A program made the translations under genes and the position numbers. From Palleronia sp. THAF1 (GTDB taxonomy: Bacteria; Pseudomonadota; Alphaproteobacteria; Rhodobacterales; Rhodobacteraceae): DNA of 64,000 bases. How positions within the stretch are numbered: position 1 is the first letter of the stretch; every line of letters starts with the position of its first letter. The stretch covers positions 1,345,001 to 1,409,000 of the forward strand of contig NZ_CP045420.1 in the NCBI RefSeq assembly GCF_009363795.1. Direction: 5' to 3'. Below are positions 1-9,700 of the stretch, in pieces. Under the pieces are notes generated by a model. It saw only the letters and a list, made by a program, of their open reading frames with translations, did no database searches and was not told the DNA's origin.

Positions 1-687
1 GCCCGCCATGTCGGCGATCATGATGGCGCGGTTGGTGGCCTCGCCCTCGACCTGCGGCGGGCGGGAGTAGGCGTGCGCCTCGGGGCCGGTGTTGCCTTCG
101 GCCAGCAGCTTCGCCGACAGGTCCGCGACCACGTCACCGTTTTCGGCGTGGACCATGGCGATGGCGCCCAGTTCCGCAAGGCGCTGGAAGGAGGCGTACA
201 TCTCATCGTCCTGCACCATCAGCGCGCCCTTGTAGGCCATGAAGTGCTTGAAGGTGTTGATGCCGCGGTCCTTTACGACCGTTTCCATCTCGTCGAAGAC
301 CTGCTCGCCCCACCAGGTGACGGCCATGTGGAACGAGTAATCGCAGGCCGCGCAGCCCGACTTGTTGTCCCACATCTGAATGGCGTCGAGCAGGCCTTGG
401 CCGGGTGAGGGCAGGGCGAAGTCCACCACCATAGTTGTGCCGCCCGCGAGGGCTGCGCGTGTGCCAGAGGCGAAATCATCGGTGGAGTAGGTGCCCATGA
501 AGGGCATTTCCAGATGCGTATGCGGGTCGATCCCGCCGGGCATGACGTAGCAGCCGGTGGCGTCAAGTTCCTCGTCGCCCTTCAGGCCGGGGCCGATCTG
601 GGTGATCTTGCCGCCGTCGATCAGGACGTCTGCGGCGTAGGTCAGATCATGGGTGACGATGGTGCCGTTGCGGATGACGGTGGTCAT
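1..687 (-). CDS. hydA: dihydropyrimidinase / D-hydantoinase (C-terminus outside window)
   Basis: Cyclic amidohydrolase that opens the ring of dihydropyrimidines or hydantoins to N-carbamoyl amino acids in the cytosol. Only the first 229 residues are in the window; the gene runs off the left edge. The metal-binding HTH motif lies in GGIDPHTHLE at residues 51-60, the predicted carboxylated lysine is K154 in FMAYKG, and a further metal histidine is H181 in VHAENGD. It is the last visible gene of a minus-strand run whose upstream member is an N-carbamoyl amino acid hydrolase, the next enzyme of the reductive pyrimidine or hydantoin route. Family assignment is firm; whether uracil/thymine or hydantoins are the real substrate cannot be read from sequence. 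Confidence 0.93.
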   Translation of the reverse strand, partial: MTTVIRNGTIVTHDLTYAADVLIDGGKITQIGPGLKGDEELDATGCYVMPGGIDPHTHLEMPFMGTYSTDDFASGTRAALAGGTTMVVDFALPSPGQGLLDAIQMWDNKSGCAACDYSFHMAVTWWGEQVFDEMETVVKDRGINTFKHFMAYKGALMVQDDEMYASFQRLAELGAIAMVHAENGDVVADLSAKLLAEGNTGPEAHAYSRPPQVEGEATNRAIMIADMAG

Positions 688-697
688 TTTCTTTCCT

Positions 698-1024
698 TCA
701 TTTCACGCCAAAGCCTTTCGTAGCCCAAACCAGCCCAGAACCTATAATGAACAACGACAAAACTGGAAAGAACGCCAACCATGCGAATGTGCGCCATTCT
801 TCGATCGCGATGCTTTTCCTGCGCGCGGCGATGTGTGCGATCGCAATCTCTTTCAGCTGTTCTTCACCCAAACCGTCTCTGTCAATCGACACTTCAGGGA
901 TCGGTGCGTGGGATAGAAGTCTAGAGAACGTCGAAATGCTCGGGAGGGCGAGAAGCGAGACCACTACAATCCAAAACAAGCCGATCACCAGCCAAAGTCG
1001 AAAGAGCCCTTTCGACCAATTCAC
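698..1024 (-). CDS. small two-helix membrane protein in the hydantoin cluster
   Basis: A 108-residue protein of unknown function. It has two predicted membrane segments, at about residues 6-28 (rich in L, W, I, V) and about 78-102, joined by a charged loop of roughly 50 residues. I place the start at a GTG that overlaps the TGA stop of the upstream hydrolase (GTGA), with a purine-rich GGAGGG run just before it; no ATG is available near the N-terminus. It ends 10 bases before the hydantoinase start, so it is almost certainly co-transcribed. The position suggests a role tied to this pathway, for instance in membrane association or uptake, but nothing in the sequence shows an activity. Confidence 0.7.
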   Translation of the reverse strand: MNWSKGLFRLWLVIGLFWIVVVSLLALPSISTFSRLLSHAPIPEVSIDRDGLGEEQLKEIAIAHIAARRKSIAIEEWRTFAWLAFFPVLSLFIIGSGLVWATKGFGVK

Positions 1025-2274
1025 CCCTCCACCCCCGCCGTCTCCACCACCGCATGCAACAATACATCCGCCCCGGCCTTGGCCCAATCCTTCGTGATCT
1101 CTTCGGCTTCGTTGTGGGACAAACCATCGATGCAAGGGCACATGATCATAGCCGAGGGGGCGACGCGGTTGATCCAGCAGGCGTCGTGGCCAGCGCCGGA
1201 GATGATATCCATGTGCGAGTAGCCGAGGCGTTCGGCGGCTGATCGCACGGCGCCCACGCAATCTTCATCGAACGCCACCGGATCGAAGCCGCCGACCTTT
1301 TCGAAGTCGATTCCCAAACCCATGTCCTGCGCGATCTGCTGTCCTTCCTCGCGCAGGCGTTTCTCCATGTCCTCGATCACCGAGAGGTCGGGCGAACGGA
1401 AGTCCACGGTGAAGACCACCTTGCCGGGGATCACGTTGCGCGAGTTGGGGTAAACGTCGATGTGGCCCGCAGCCCCCACGGCATCGGGGGCGTGGGACAG
1501 GGCGATGCGTTCGACCGCCTCCAGCACGCGCGCCATGCCAAGGCCTGCGTTGCGGCGCATGGGCATGGGGGTAGAGCCTGTGTGGCTGTCCTTGCCGGTG
1601 ATCGTCACCTGCGTCCACGACAGGCCCTGACCGTGGGTGACGACGCCGATCTGGGTGTCCTCGGCCTCTAGGATCGGGCCCTGTTCGATGTGCAGCTCAA
1701 AAAAGGCGTGCATTTTGCGCGCGCCCACGGGTTCCTCGCCGCGCCAGCCGATACGGTCCAGCTCATCCCCGAAGCGGGCCCCGGCCGCGTCGGTGCGATG
1801 CTCGGCCCAGTCCTGATCGTGGACGCCCGCGAAGACGCCGGACGACAGCATGGCGGGGGCGAAGCGGGTGCCTTCCTCGTTCGTCCAGTTGGTGACGACG
1901 ATGGGGTGCTTGGTCTTCACGTTCAGGTCGTTCAGCGTGCGCACGATTTCCAGCCCGCCAAGGACGCCCAAAACTCCGTCGTATTTGCCACCCGTCGGCT
2001 GCGTGTCGAGGTGGCTGCCCACATAGACGGGCAGGGCGTCGGGGTCCGTGCCCTCGCGCCGGGCGAACATATTGCCCATGCTGTCCAGCCCCATGGTGCA
2101 GCCCGCCGCTTCGCACCACGACTGGAACAGCGCGCGACCTTCCGCATCGGCGTCGGTCAGCGTCTGGCGGTTGTTGCCGCCCGCGACGCCGGGGCCGATC
2201 TTGGCCATCTCCATCAAGCTGTCCCACAGGCGGTCGCCGTCGATCTGCATGTTCTGGCCGGGGGCGTCTGGCAT
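1021..2274 (-). CDS. hyuC: Zn-dependent N-carbamoyl-L-amino acid hydrolase / beta-ureidopropionase
   Basis: Amidase/hydantoinase/carbamoylase of the M20 peptidase family, 417 residues. It hydrolyses N-carbamoyl amino acids or ureidopropionate to the amino acid, CO2 and ammonia. Metal and catalytic signatures are GSHLDTQPTGGKYDG starting near residue 86, NEEGTRF at about 132-138, and FELHIEQGP in the middle of the chain. SGAGHDA lies near the C-terminus. An upstream in-frame start exists ten residues earlier, but the ATG at 2274 has an AGGA box about eight bases before it and gives the family N-terminus. It lies directly upstream of the membrane protein and the hydantoinase, so the cluster covers two successive steps. 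A promoter is visible just upstream. Confidence 0.92.
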   Translation of the reverse strand: MPDAPGQNMQIDGDRLWDSLMEMAKIGPGVAGGNNRQTLTDADAEGRALFQSWCEAAGCTMGLDSMGNMFARREGTDPDALPVYVGSHLDTQPTGGKYDGVLGVLGGLEIVRTLNDLNVKTKHPIVVTNWTNEEGTRFAPAMLSSGVFAGVHDQDWAEHRTDAAGARFGDELDRIGWRGEEPVGARKMHAFFELHIEQGPILEAEDTQIGVVTHGQGLSWTQVTITGKDSHTGSTPMPMRRNAGLGMARVLEAVERIALSHAPDAVGAAGHIDVYPNSRNVIPGKVVFTVDFRSPDLSVIEDMEKRLREEGQQIAQDMGLGIDFEKVGGFDPVAFDEDCVGAVRSAAERLGYSHMDIISGAGHDACWINRVAPSAMIMCPCIDGLSHNEAEEITKDWAKAGADVLLHAVVETAGVEG

Positions 2275-2576
2275 GGGCGCTGTCCTGTCGGTGGCTGTGC
2301 ACACGACGCTACCAGCGAAAGGAGGCCAGTCAAGACAAGCGCCGGAGGGATAGGCAAATGGCGCAAAATCGGGCGAGGTTCAAAACGCGATGCGCGATTC
2401 TCCAGCGGCAAGAGAGCGTTACAGCTCGGGCGCCATAGACACAGAGATCCAAATCGAAAGCGCTTCGCTTGGGGCTTCGGCGTTCTGTGTTGCAAGCCGT
2501 CAGGCCGGGTATGTCATAGGTCCTGTCGTCGGGACATTCTGAAAAGCCGGGCCAGCCCCATGACGGTCTGTTTCGA
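2275..2576. other. intergenic region between hyuC and ornithine cyclodeaminase
   Basis: Apart from the hyuC promoter at its left end, this stretch of about 300 bases shows no open frame with coding character, no strong terminator hairpin and no tRNA. It separates the arginine genes from the hydantoin genes, which run in the same direction but are probably separate units. Confidence 0.5.
2306..2333 (-). promoter_or_regulatory. promoter of the hydantoin/pyrimidine cluster
   Basis: On the minus strand, TTGACT (2333-2328) is followed by a 16-base spacer and TAGCGT (2311-2306). This is a housekeeping-like promoter whose start point would fall near 2299, about 25 bases before the hyuC ATG. Prediction from sequence only. 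Confidence 0.45.
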
Positions 2577-3626
2577 TCAGCGTTCCGCCGCCCGCATGAG
2601 CATACCGAACAGGTCGCGCGGGTCGTCAGGGTCGGCCAGAAGGTCCAACTCTTCGAATACGCCGGTCTCGCGCGCTTTCTTCAGCACGTACTTCAACGCC
2701 GAAAAGTCCTCGATCGCGAAGCCGACGCTGTCGAACAATGTGACTTGATCCACGCTTACGCGCCCCGGTGCAGTCCCGGCGATCACTTGCCACAGTTCAG
2801 TGACGGGAAAATCGTCGGCCACCTGCTGAATCTCGCCTTCGACCCGGGTCTGCGGCGGAAACTCCACGAAGACGTTCGAACGGCCAAGGATATCGCGGTG
2901 CAGTTCGGTCTTGCCCGGACAATCGCCACCGACGGCGTTAAGATGGACACCGGCGCCCAGCATGTTGTCGGTCAAAATCGTCGCGAATTGCTTGTCGGCG
3001 GTGCATGTGGTGACGATCTGCGCGCCGATCATCGCCTCTTCCGCCGACCCGCAGGACACGACATTCAGGCCGGTACCCGCAAGATTTCGCTCGACCTTGG
3101 CTGTCGCCGCCGGGTCGATATCCCAAAGCCGTACCGTGTCTATCCCAACGGTGCCCTTCATCGCCAGCGCCTGGAACTCTGCTTGCGCGCCGTTGCCGAT
3201 CATCGCCATGACGCGGGCATTCCTCGGCGCAAGCCACTTGGCCGCCATCGCACTGGTCGCCGCCGTGCGCAGGGCTGTCAGCACCGTCATCTCCGACAGC
3301 AGGACAGGGTAGCCGTTGTCTACCTCGGCCAGCAAGCCAAAGGCGGTAACGGTCTGGCGTCCCTGGGCCATGTTCTTGGGATGGCCGTTAACATATTTGA
3401 ACCCGTAGAGGTCTCCGTCCGACGTCGGCATCAATTCGATCACGCCGACATCGGAATGCGACGCGACGCGCGCCACCTTGTCAAAGCTCTCCCAACGGCG
3501 GAAATCGGCTTCTATGGCCTCGGCCAAGTCCGCCAGCATTGTCGTCAGCCCAACGCGATGCACCAGTCGCATCATGTCGGCCACCGAAACGAAAGGCACC
3601 ATGGCCAGCTTTCCAGGGGCGGTCAT
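2577..3626 (-). CDS. ornithine cyclodeaminase
   Basis: NAD-dependent enzyme of the ornithine cyclodeaminase/mu-crystallin family, 349 residues, converting L-ornithine to L-proline and ammonia. Features seen are the N-terminal substrate region with FVSVADMMRLVHRVG, the LLSEMTVLTALRTAATSAMAAK segment around residues 110-130, and the nucleotide-binding region with MIGNGAQAEFQA near 142. The family usually has GxGxQA here; GNGAQA fits. It overlaps the arginase gene by four bases (ATGA), so the pair turns arginine into ornithine plus urea and then into proline. The length is normal. The neighbouring arginase makes ornithine the likely substrate, rather than another member of this broad family. Confidence 0.93.
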   Translation of the reverse strand: MTAPGKLAMVPFVSVADMMRLVHRVGLTTMLADLAEAIEADFRRWESFDKVARVASHSDVGVIELMPTSDGDLYGFKYVNGHPKNMAQGRQTVTAFGLLAEVDNGYPVLLSEMTVLTALRTAATSAMAAKWLAPRNARVMAMIGNGAQAEFQALAMKGTVGIDTVRLWDIDPAATAKVERNLAGTGLNVVSCGSAEEAMIGAQIVTTCTADKQFATILTDNMLGAGVHLNAVGGDCPGKTELHRDILGRSNVFVEFPPQTRVEGEIQQVADDFPVTELWQVIAGTAPGRVSVDQVTLFDSVGFAIEDFSALKYVLKKARETGVFEELDLLADPDDPRDLFGMLMRAAER

Positions 3627-4540
3627 TGGAAGCTCCGCGTTGGGCGATCGAAGATGCGTTTACCCATCAAGGATGCTGTAAGGTCCACCATTAGCCGGGC
3701 TGTTCGGCCCCGTTCATCCAGCGCGGGGTTCAGCTCGACCAGATCAAGGGATGTCACCAGTCCGCTTTCCGACAGCATCTCCATCACCAGATGCGCCTCT
3801 CGGAACGTCGCGCCGCCGGGAACGGTGGTGCCAACGGCAGGTGCGATGGAAGGATCAAGAAAATCGACGTCGAGCGACACATGCAGGTCCACGTCACCCG
3901 CATCCGCGACCCGCGACAGGAAGGATCGCAGGGGAGCCGCAAATCCCGTTTCGTCGATGCTGCGCATGTCGTGCAAATCGGCCTGGCTGCTTTCAAGCCG
4001 GGTGCGTTCGCTGGGATCGACAGAGCGCAGACCCATCATGCTTATGTTTCCCAAGAAGACGGGGGCGGGCAGGGGGGTAAATCCGTCGAACCCGTCCTGC
4101 CCCGTGACATAGGCCACCGGCGTTCCGTGCAGGTTGCCGCTTTCCGTCGTGGCGGGCGTGTGGAAGTCGGTGTGCGCGTCGAGCCAAAGCACAAAGAACG
4201 CCCGGCCCCTGTCCGCCGCCCGCGCGGCCATTGCAGCAACGCTACCCAGCGCCAACGCGTGATCGCCGCCCATGAAAATCGGCAGCCCGTCAATGCCGCG
4301 CCCGGCGTCGATGAGCGTCTCGGTCCAAGCCGCCACCCGACCGGGGGCCACAAGATGCGGACGCCAGTCGTGCTGCACATCCGCGCCGGGCGTCAGATTG
4401 CCGATGTCGCGAACCGAATGACCCAAGCCTTCCAGCGTGGGTGCAAGGCCTGCGACGCGATAGGCGTCCGGCCCCATGATGCAGCCCGAGCGGGACTTGC
4501 CGCAATCCAAGGGCACTCCGATCAGCGTCACTTCAGCCAT
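3623..4540 (-). CDS. rocF: arginase
   Basis: Manganese ureohydrolase of 305 residues that splits arginine into ornithine and urea. The metal ligands are in GGDHA (residues 91-95), DAHTDFH (121-127) and SLDVDFLDP near residue 225, exactly the three motifs of the arginase/agmatinase family. It is the upstream partner of ornithine cyclodeaminase, which supports arginase over agmatinase or formimidoylglutamase. The ATG at 4540 follows an AAGGTG box. The DsbB-like gene ends only 45 bases upstream on the same strand, so read-through from it is possible. No arginine-responsive operator was recognised. Confidence 0.93.
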   Translation of the reverse strand: MAEVTLIGVPLDCGKSRSGCIMGPDAYRVAGLAPTLEGLGHSVRDIGNLTPGADVQHDWRPHLVAPGRVAAWTETLIDAGRGIDGLPIFMGGDHALALGSVAAMAARAADRGRAFFVLWLDAHTDFHTPATTESGNLHGTPVAYVTGQDGFDGFTPLPAPVFLGNISMMGLRSVDPSERTRLESSQADLHDMRSIDETGFAAPLRSFLSRVADAGDVDLHVSLDVDFLDPSIAPAVGTTVPGGATFREAHLVMEMLSESGLVTSLDLVELNPALDERGRTARLMVDLTASLMGKRIFDRPTRSFQ

Positions 4541-4585
4541 CTGCCAGCACCTTTATCGTTGGAAATACCCAAGCCGGCCAGGGGC

Positions 4586-5053
4586 CTAGCTGCGAAACGC
4601 CCGCGTCAAGGCAAGCGCCCAGAACCCGGCCAACACGAAAGACGCCACCGCGTTCCAGGACGCCATAGACAGCCCGGCAAAGGCCCAGGAAACGGCGTCG
4701 CACATGATGACCTTGTCCACCGTCTCGACCGACAGCATGTCCGCGCCGGACAGGCCCGACAGATCGCCGCCGCCCGAGCAAGAGGAAGGGCCGGGCCACC
4801 AGCCACGCTCGACGCCCGTATGATAGATGCCGATCCCGGCCGTGGTCAGGGCGGCAAGCGCGCCGAGAAGCGCCACCGGCCATCGCGCCCAGACGAAGGC
4901 GACCACGCCCAGTCCGATCGCCGCCCAATGGGGCCATCGCTGCCACAGGCACAGTTTGCAGGGGGCGTATCCAAGCGCTTGAAACACATAGGCTCCGGCC
5001 AGAAGCAGGGCGGAACCGGCCGCCGCCAGAAGCATCAGACGCCGCGCGGTCAT
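4586..5053 (-). CDS. dsbB: disulfide bond formation protein DsbB
   Basis: Inner-membrane quinone-linked oxidase that re-oxidises periplasmic DsbA, 155 residues. It carries the first redox pair as CKLC (C32, C35) and the second pair as C92 and C118, separated by a glycine/serine-rich periplasmic loop. Four hydrophobic helices are visible. The open frame continues far upstream, but the true start is the ATG at 5053, which overlaps the stop of the upstream membrane gene as ATGA and gives the conventional DsbB N-terminus. Two DsbA-fold proteins occur later in this window (54.6 and 61.2 kb), but neither is adjacent. Confidence 0.93.
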   Translation of the reverse strand: MTARRLMLLAAAGSALLLAGAYVFQALGYAPCKLCLWQRWPHWAAIGLGVVAFVWARWPVALLGALAALTTAGIGIYHTGVERGWWPGPSSCSGGGDLSGLSGADMLSVETVDKVIMCDAVSWAFAGLSMASWNAVASFVLAGFWALALTRAFRS

Positions 5054-5628
5054 AGGTATTTCACCGCGATGAAGCCGCCGACCAGAACGATGCAGAAGAC
5101 CACGAAGACCAAGCCCAAGCGGCGCTCGATGAAGTCGCGGATCGGCTCGCCGAAGGCACGCAGAAGCGCTGCAACCAAGAAGAATCGCAGTCCGCGTGCG
5201 ACGATGGATGCCACGATGAACACCGGCAGCGACAGGGCGGTGACGCCGGACAGTATGGTGATGACCTTGAACGGGAACGGCGTGACGCCCGCGATCAGCA
5301 CGGCCCAGGCACCGAATTCGTTGTAGCGCGCCTCGAACTCTCCGAAGTAGGCGTCCTTGCCGTAGAACTCCAGAACGGGCCGCCCGACCTGATCCATCAG
5401 GCCGTAGCCGATTCCGTAGCCGGCCAATCCCCCAAGCACTGACGATACCGTCGCCACGCCCGCGATCAGCCATGCACGGCGCGGGGTCGCAAGGATCATC
5501 GGGATCATCAACACATCAGGCGGGATCGGGAAGATGGACGATTCCACGAAGGCGACGACCGCCAGAACCCATAGGGCCTGTGGGTGGGAAGCCAGCGAAA
5601 GGGTCCAGTCGTAAAGGCGTCGTAGCAT
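5050..5628 (-). CDS. YqaA/DedA family (SNARE-associated-like) membrane protein
   Basis: Integral membrane protein of 192 residues resembling the YqaA branch of the DedA/VTT superfamily. It has a first helix followed by the FVESSIFPIPPDVL signature (acidic residue, then PIPPD), a glycine-rich second segment (GGLAGYGIGYG), a central amphipathic part, GVTPFPFKVITILSG, and C-terminal helices. Family members are linked to membrane lipid handling and envelope integrity; the exact substrate is unknown. An in-frame start 14 residues upstream exists, but the ATG at 5628 yields the usual MLRRLYDW-type N-terminus. It is coupled to dsbB by a four-base overlap. Confidence 0.82.
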   Translation of the reverse strand: MLRRLYDWTLSLASHPQALWVLAVVAFVESSIFPIPPDVLMIPMILATPRRAWLIAGVATVSSVLGGLAGYGIGYGLMDQVGRPVLEFYGKDAYFGEFEARYNEFGAWAVLIAGVTPFPFKVITILSGVTALSLPVFIVASIVARGLRFFLVAALLRAFGEPIRDFIERRLGLVFVVFCIVLVGGFIAVKYL

Positions 5629-5710
5629 GTTTGCGAAGGACCATGCGGCTTGGGCTGGGTCAAGCCGCAAAGCGGCGCTATGATCTGCCCGAACAGGTCA
5701 GGAGAGCGCG

Positions 5711-6568
5711 ATGCAGTGGCGGGGACGGCGGCAAAGCCGCAACATCGAAGATCGGCGCAGCCGGGGCGGCGGAAGCGGTGGCGCGCGTGTCGTGGGCGGC
5801 GGCAGCTTGGGCATCCTTGCCATCGTCGTGATCGGCTGGATCTTCGGGATCGACCTGACGCCGCTGTTGCAGGACGCCTCGGTCCAGCAGCCGCAAGGGG
5901 GCGGTCAAATCACCGCCGCCGATGAGGAACGCGCCCAGTTCGTCGCCGTCACCTTGGCAGATACCGAGGAAGTTTGGGCCGACGTCTTCGCCGAACAGGT
6001 GGGCCGACCCTACGACCCGGCGACCATGGTGCTGTTCAAAGGCGTCACCCAATCGCCCTGCGGCGGGGCCTCGGGCGCGTCGGGGCCGTTCTACTGCCCG
6101 GCGGATGAGAAAGCGTATCTGGATACGGACTTCTTCGTCACCATGGAGCGCCGTCTGGGCGCGGGTGGCGACTTCGCGGCGGCCTACGTCGTCGCACATG
6201 AGATCGCGCATCACGTGCAGGACGAGTTGGGCATTCTATCTGAAGCCAACGCCATTCGGCAGCGCGTGTCGGAACGCGAGGCGAACGCGATTTCCGTCAG
6301 GATCGAGCTTCAGGCCGATTGCTTCGCGGGCATCTGGGCGGCGAAGGCGGACGAACGCTTCGACTCACTGGACAAGGGCGATGTGGGAGAGGCGATGAAC
6401 GCCGCCAAGCAGATCGGCGACGACACGCTGCAACGCAACGCGGGCCGTGCGCCCAATCCGCATACCTTCACCCACGGCACGTCAGAGCAGCGCCAACGCT
6501 GGTTCGCGCGTGGCTTCGACACCGGCGACATGCGCGAATGCGATACGTTCAGCGCGGATCGGCTGTAG
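5711..6568 (+). CDS. neutral zinc metallopeptidase (YpfJ family)
   Basis: Membrane-anchored zinc peptidase of the putative neutral zinc metallopeptidase family, 285 residues. A basic N-terminus rich in R and G precedes one membrane helix at about residues 31-47, so the catalytic part should face the periplasm. The zinc motif is HEIAHH at 163-168 (HExxH), followed downstream by RIELQADCFAG, which supplies the third ligand region. A clear AGGAG box lies before the ATG. It is transcribed away from the YqaA-like gene and stands alone before mfd. The physiological substrate is unknown for the family. Confidence 0.9.
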   Translation: MQWRGRRQSRNIEDRRSRGGGSGGARVVGGGSLGILAIVVIGWIFGIDLTPLLQDASVQQPQGGGQITAADEERAQFVAVTLADTEEVWADVFAEQVGRPYDPATMVLFKGVTQSPCGGASGASGPFYCPADEKAYLDTDFFVTMERRLGAGGDFAAAYVVAHEIAHHVQDELGILSEANAIRQRVSEREANAISVRIELQADCFAGIWAAKADERFDSLDKGDVGEAMNAAKQIGDDTLQRNAGRAPNPHTFTHGTSEQRQRWFARGFDTGDMRECDTFSADRL

Positions 6569-6711
6569 TCGCAGCGCACATTTCAGTGGGACCCTGGCGC
6601 GCGTCCGGGGTTTCGTCGTGCCATCGCCATCATTCCCGAAATATGTGTCGCGGGCTGGCAGCGCCTCTGAACCGCATTGACACCCCCGCGCCACCCCTTA
6701 CCTGACGCGCC

Positions 6712-9700
6712 ATGCCAGACACCAAACGCATCTCGCTCGGCGGAGCACCCGAAGGCTTCGACGCCCATCTCGTCCTGTCCGAAGTCGGCAAGGCGGGGCA
6801 GGTCGTCCATGTCGCGCGCGACGACAAGCGGATGGCCGCGATGCAAGCCGCCTTGGCCTTCTTCGACCCCGGCCTGCCGGTTTTTACCTTCCCGGCGTGG
6901 GACTGCCTCCCCTATGACCGCGTCAGCCCGAACGCCGACATCTCGGCGCAGCGCATGGCGACGCTGGCCGCCCTGTGCCACGCGATGCCCAAACGGTTCG
7001 TCCTTTTGACCACGCTGAACGCCGCGACGCAAAAGGTGCCGCCCCGCGATACGGTGGCAGACGCCAGCTTCACCGCGACCGTTGGGTCGCGGCTGGATGA
7101 AGAAGGGCTGCGCAAGTTTCTGGTGCGTATGGGATTTACCCAAGCCCCCACCGTCATCGAACAGGGCGACTACGCGATCCGCGGCGGCATCATCGACGTC
7201 TGGCCGCCGGGTCACGACAGCCCCGTGCGCCTGGATCTGTTCGGCGATACGCTGGACGGCGCGCGCCGCTTCGATGCCGCGACCCAGCGCACCACCGACA
7301 AGCTGAAGGAAGTCGAACTTGCCCCGGTGTCAGAAGTCATTCTGGATGAGGCCGCCATCACCCGCTTTCGCCAGAACTACCGCATCGAATTCGGCGCGGC
7401 GGGCACCGACGATCCGCTGTACGAGGCCGTCAGCGCAGGCCGCAAACATGCGGGGATCGAGCACTGGCTGGGTTTCTTCCACGACAAGCTGGAGACGCTG
7501 TTCGACTACCTGCCCGATGCCGCGATCACGCTGGACGATCAGGTCACGCCTGCTCGGCTGGGGCGGTGGGACACCATCGCCGACCAATACGACAACCGCA
7601 AAGACGCGATGACGAAGAAGGGCCGCGTAGATTCCGTCTACAAGCCCGCACCGCCAGAGACGCTGTATCTGGACGATGCCGCGTGGGAGACGGCGATCAA
7701 GGGCCACCGTATCGTGCGCTTTCACCCGCTGGCACAGGCGACCGGCCCCGGTGTCGCAGATGCAGGTGGACGAATCGGGCGCAACTTCAGCCCCGAGCGT
7801 CAGCAGGAAAGCGTTAGCCTTTTCGGTGCGTTGGCCGATCATGTAAAGGCAAAGCGCAAAGATGGGCAGGTCATCGTCGCCAGCTATTCCGATGGCGCGC
7901 GCGAACGTCTGCAAGGTCTGCTGGAAGACGAGGATGTTGATGGCGCGACGCTGATCCGCGATTTCCGCGACGTGCCAGAAGGCAAAGGCGGCCTGCATCT
8001 CGTCGTCTGGGGGCTGGAGCACGGGTTCGAGGGCGCGATCGACGGCACGCATCTGACGGTGATCTCGGAACAGGACGTTCTGGGCGACCGGCTGGTGCGC
8101 AAGAGCCCCAAGCGCAAACGGGCCGAGAATTTCCTGACCGAAGCGCAGTCGCTCAGCCAAGGCGATCTGGTCGTTCACGTAGACCACGGTGTCGGGCGCT
8201 TTCAGGGGATGGAAGTCGTCACCGCCGCCGGTGCGGCCCACGAGTGCGTACTGATCGAGTATCAGGGCGGCGATCGCCTGTTCCTTCCCGTGGAAAACAT
8301 CGAACTGCTGTCCCGCTTCGGTCACGAAGAGGGGATGCTCGACAGGCTGGGCGGCGGTGCTTGGCAGTCGAAGAAGGCCAAGCTGAAGCAGCGCATCCGT
8401 GAAATCGCAGATCGCCTGATCCGCATCGCCGCCGAACGCCTGCTGCGCAAGGCCCCCGTGCTGGAGCCAGAGACCCACGCCTGGGAAGATTTCTCGGCCC
8501 GATTCCCGTACGAGGAGACTGAGGATCAGATGTCCGCCATCGAGGACGTGATGGCCGACCTTGGGTCCGGCACGCCCATGGACCGTCTGATCGTCGGCGA
8601 CGTGGGCTTCGGCAAGACAGAGGTCGCCATGCGCGCCGCCTTTATCGCCGCCATGTCGGGCGTGCAGGTCGCTGTTATCGCGCCGACCACACTGCTGGCG
8701 CGGCAGCACTACAAGTCCTTCGCTGACCGCTTCCGAGGATTCCCGGTGCAGGTCCGCCAACTGTCGCGCTTCGTATCCGACAAGGACGCCAAACTGACCC
8801 GCCAGGGCATCGCCGACGGCACCTGCGATATCGTCATCGGCACCCACGCGTTGCTAGCGAAATCGGTGAAGTTCAAGAATCTCGGCCTGCTGGTCATCGA
8901 CGAGGAACAGCGCTTCGGCGTGAACCACAAGGAACGGCTGAAGTCCCTACGAACGGACGTGCATGTCCTGACCCTGACCGCGACGCCGATCCCGCGCACG
9001 TTGCAGATGTCGCTGACTGGCGTGCGCGATCTGTCGATCATCGGTACGCCGCCCGTCGACCGCTTGGCCATCCGCACCTACGTGTCCGAGTTCGACGCGG
9101 TGACGATCCGCGAAGCCCTGTTGCGCGAACATTATCGCGGCGGGCAAAGTTTCCTCGTCGCTCCGCGCATCACCGACCTGACAGAGCTGGAAGAGTTCTT
9201 GAAGGAAGAGGTGCCGGAAATCAGCTACGTCTCGGCCAACGGTCAGATGGCGGCGGGAGAGCTCGATGACCGGATGAACGCCTTCTACGACGGCAAGTAT
9301 GATGTGCTTCTGGCGACGACCATCGTGGAATCGGGTCTTGATATCCCGACCGCGAATACGATGGTTGTGTGGCGCGCGGATATGTTCGGCCTTGCGCAGC
9401 TGTACCAGATTCGGGGTCGCGTCGGTCGCGCCAAGACGCGCGCCTACGCCTACATGACCACTAAGCCACGCACCAAGCTGACGCCGACCGCCGACAAGCG
9501 CCTGCGCGTTTTGGGGTCGCTGGACTCGCTGGGCGCCGGATTTACGCTTGCCAGCCAGGATTTGGATATCCGGGGCGCGGGCAACCTTGTTGGAGAGGAA
9601 CAGTCCGGCCAGATCCGGGAAGTGGGCTTCGAGTTGTATCAGTCGATGCTCGAGGAAACGATCTCCAAGCTGAAGTCCGGCGAACTCGAAGGCGCTATAG

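Noticed and set aside
2745-4112. Plus-strand open frame of about 455 codons across ornithine cyclodeaminase and arginase
   Set aside because: It spans two well-supported minus-strand genes and their junction, and codes for an arginine- and histidine-rich chain with no recognisable domain.
7330-8847. Long minus-strand open frame of about 500 codons
   Set aside because: It lies wholly inside mfd on the opposite strand, its protein resembles no family, and the mfd frame has every expected motif. It is a GC-driven shadow.
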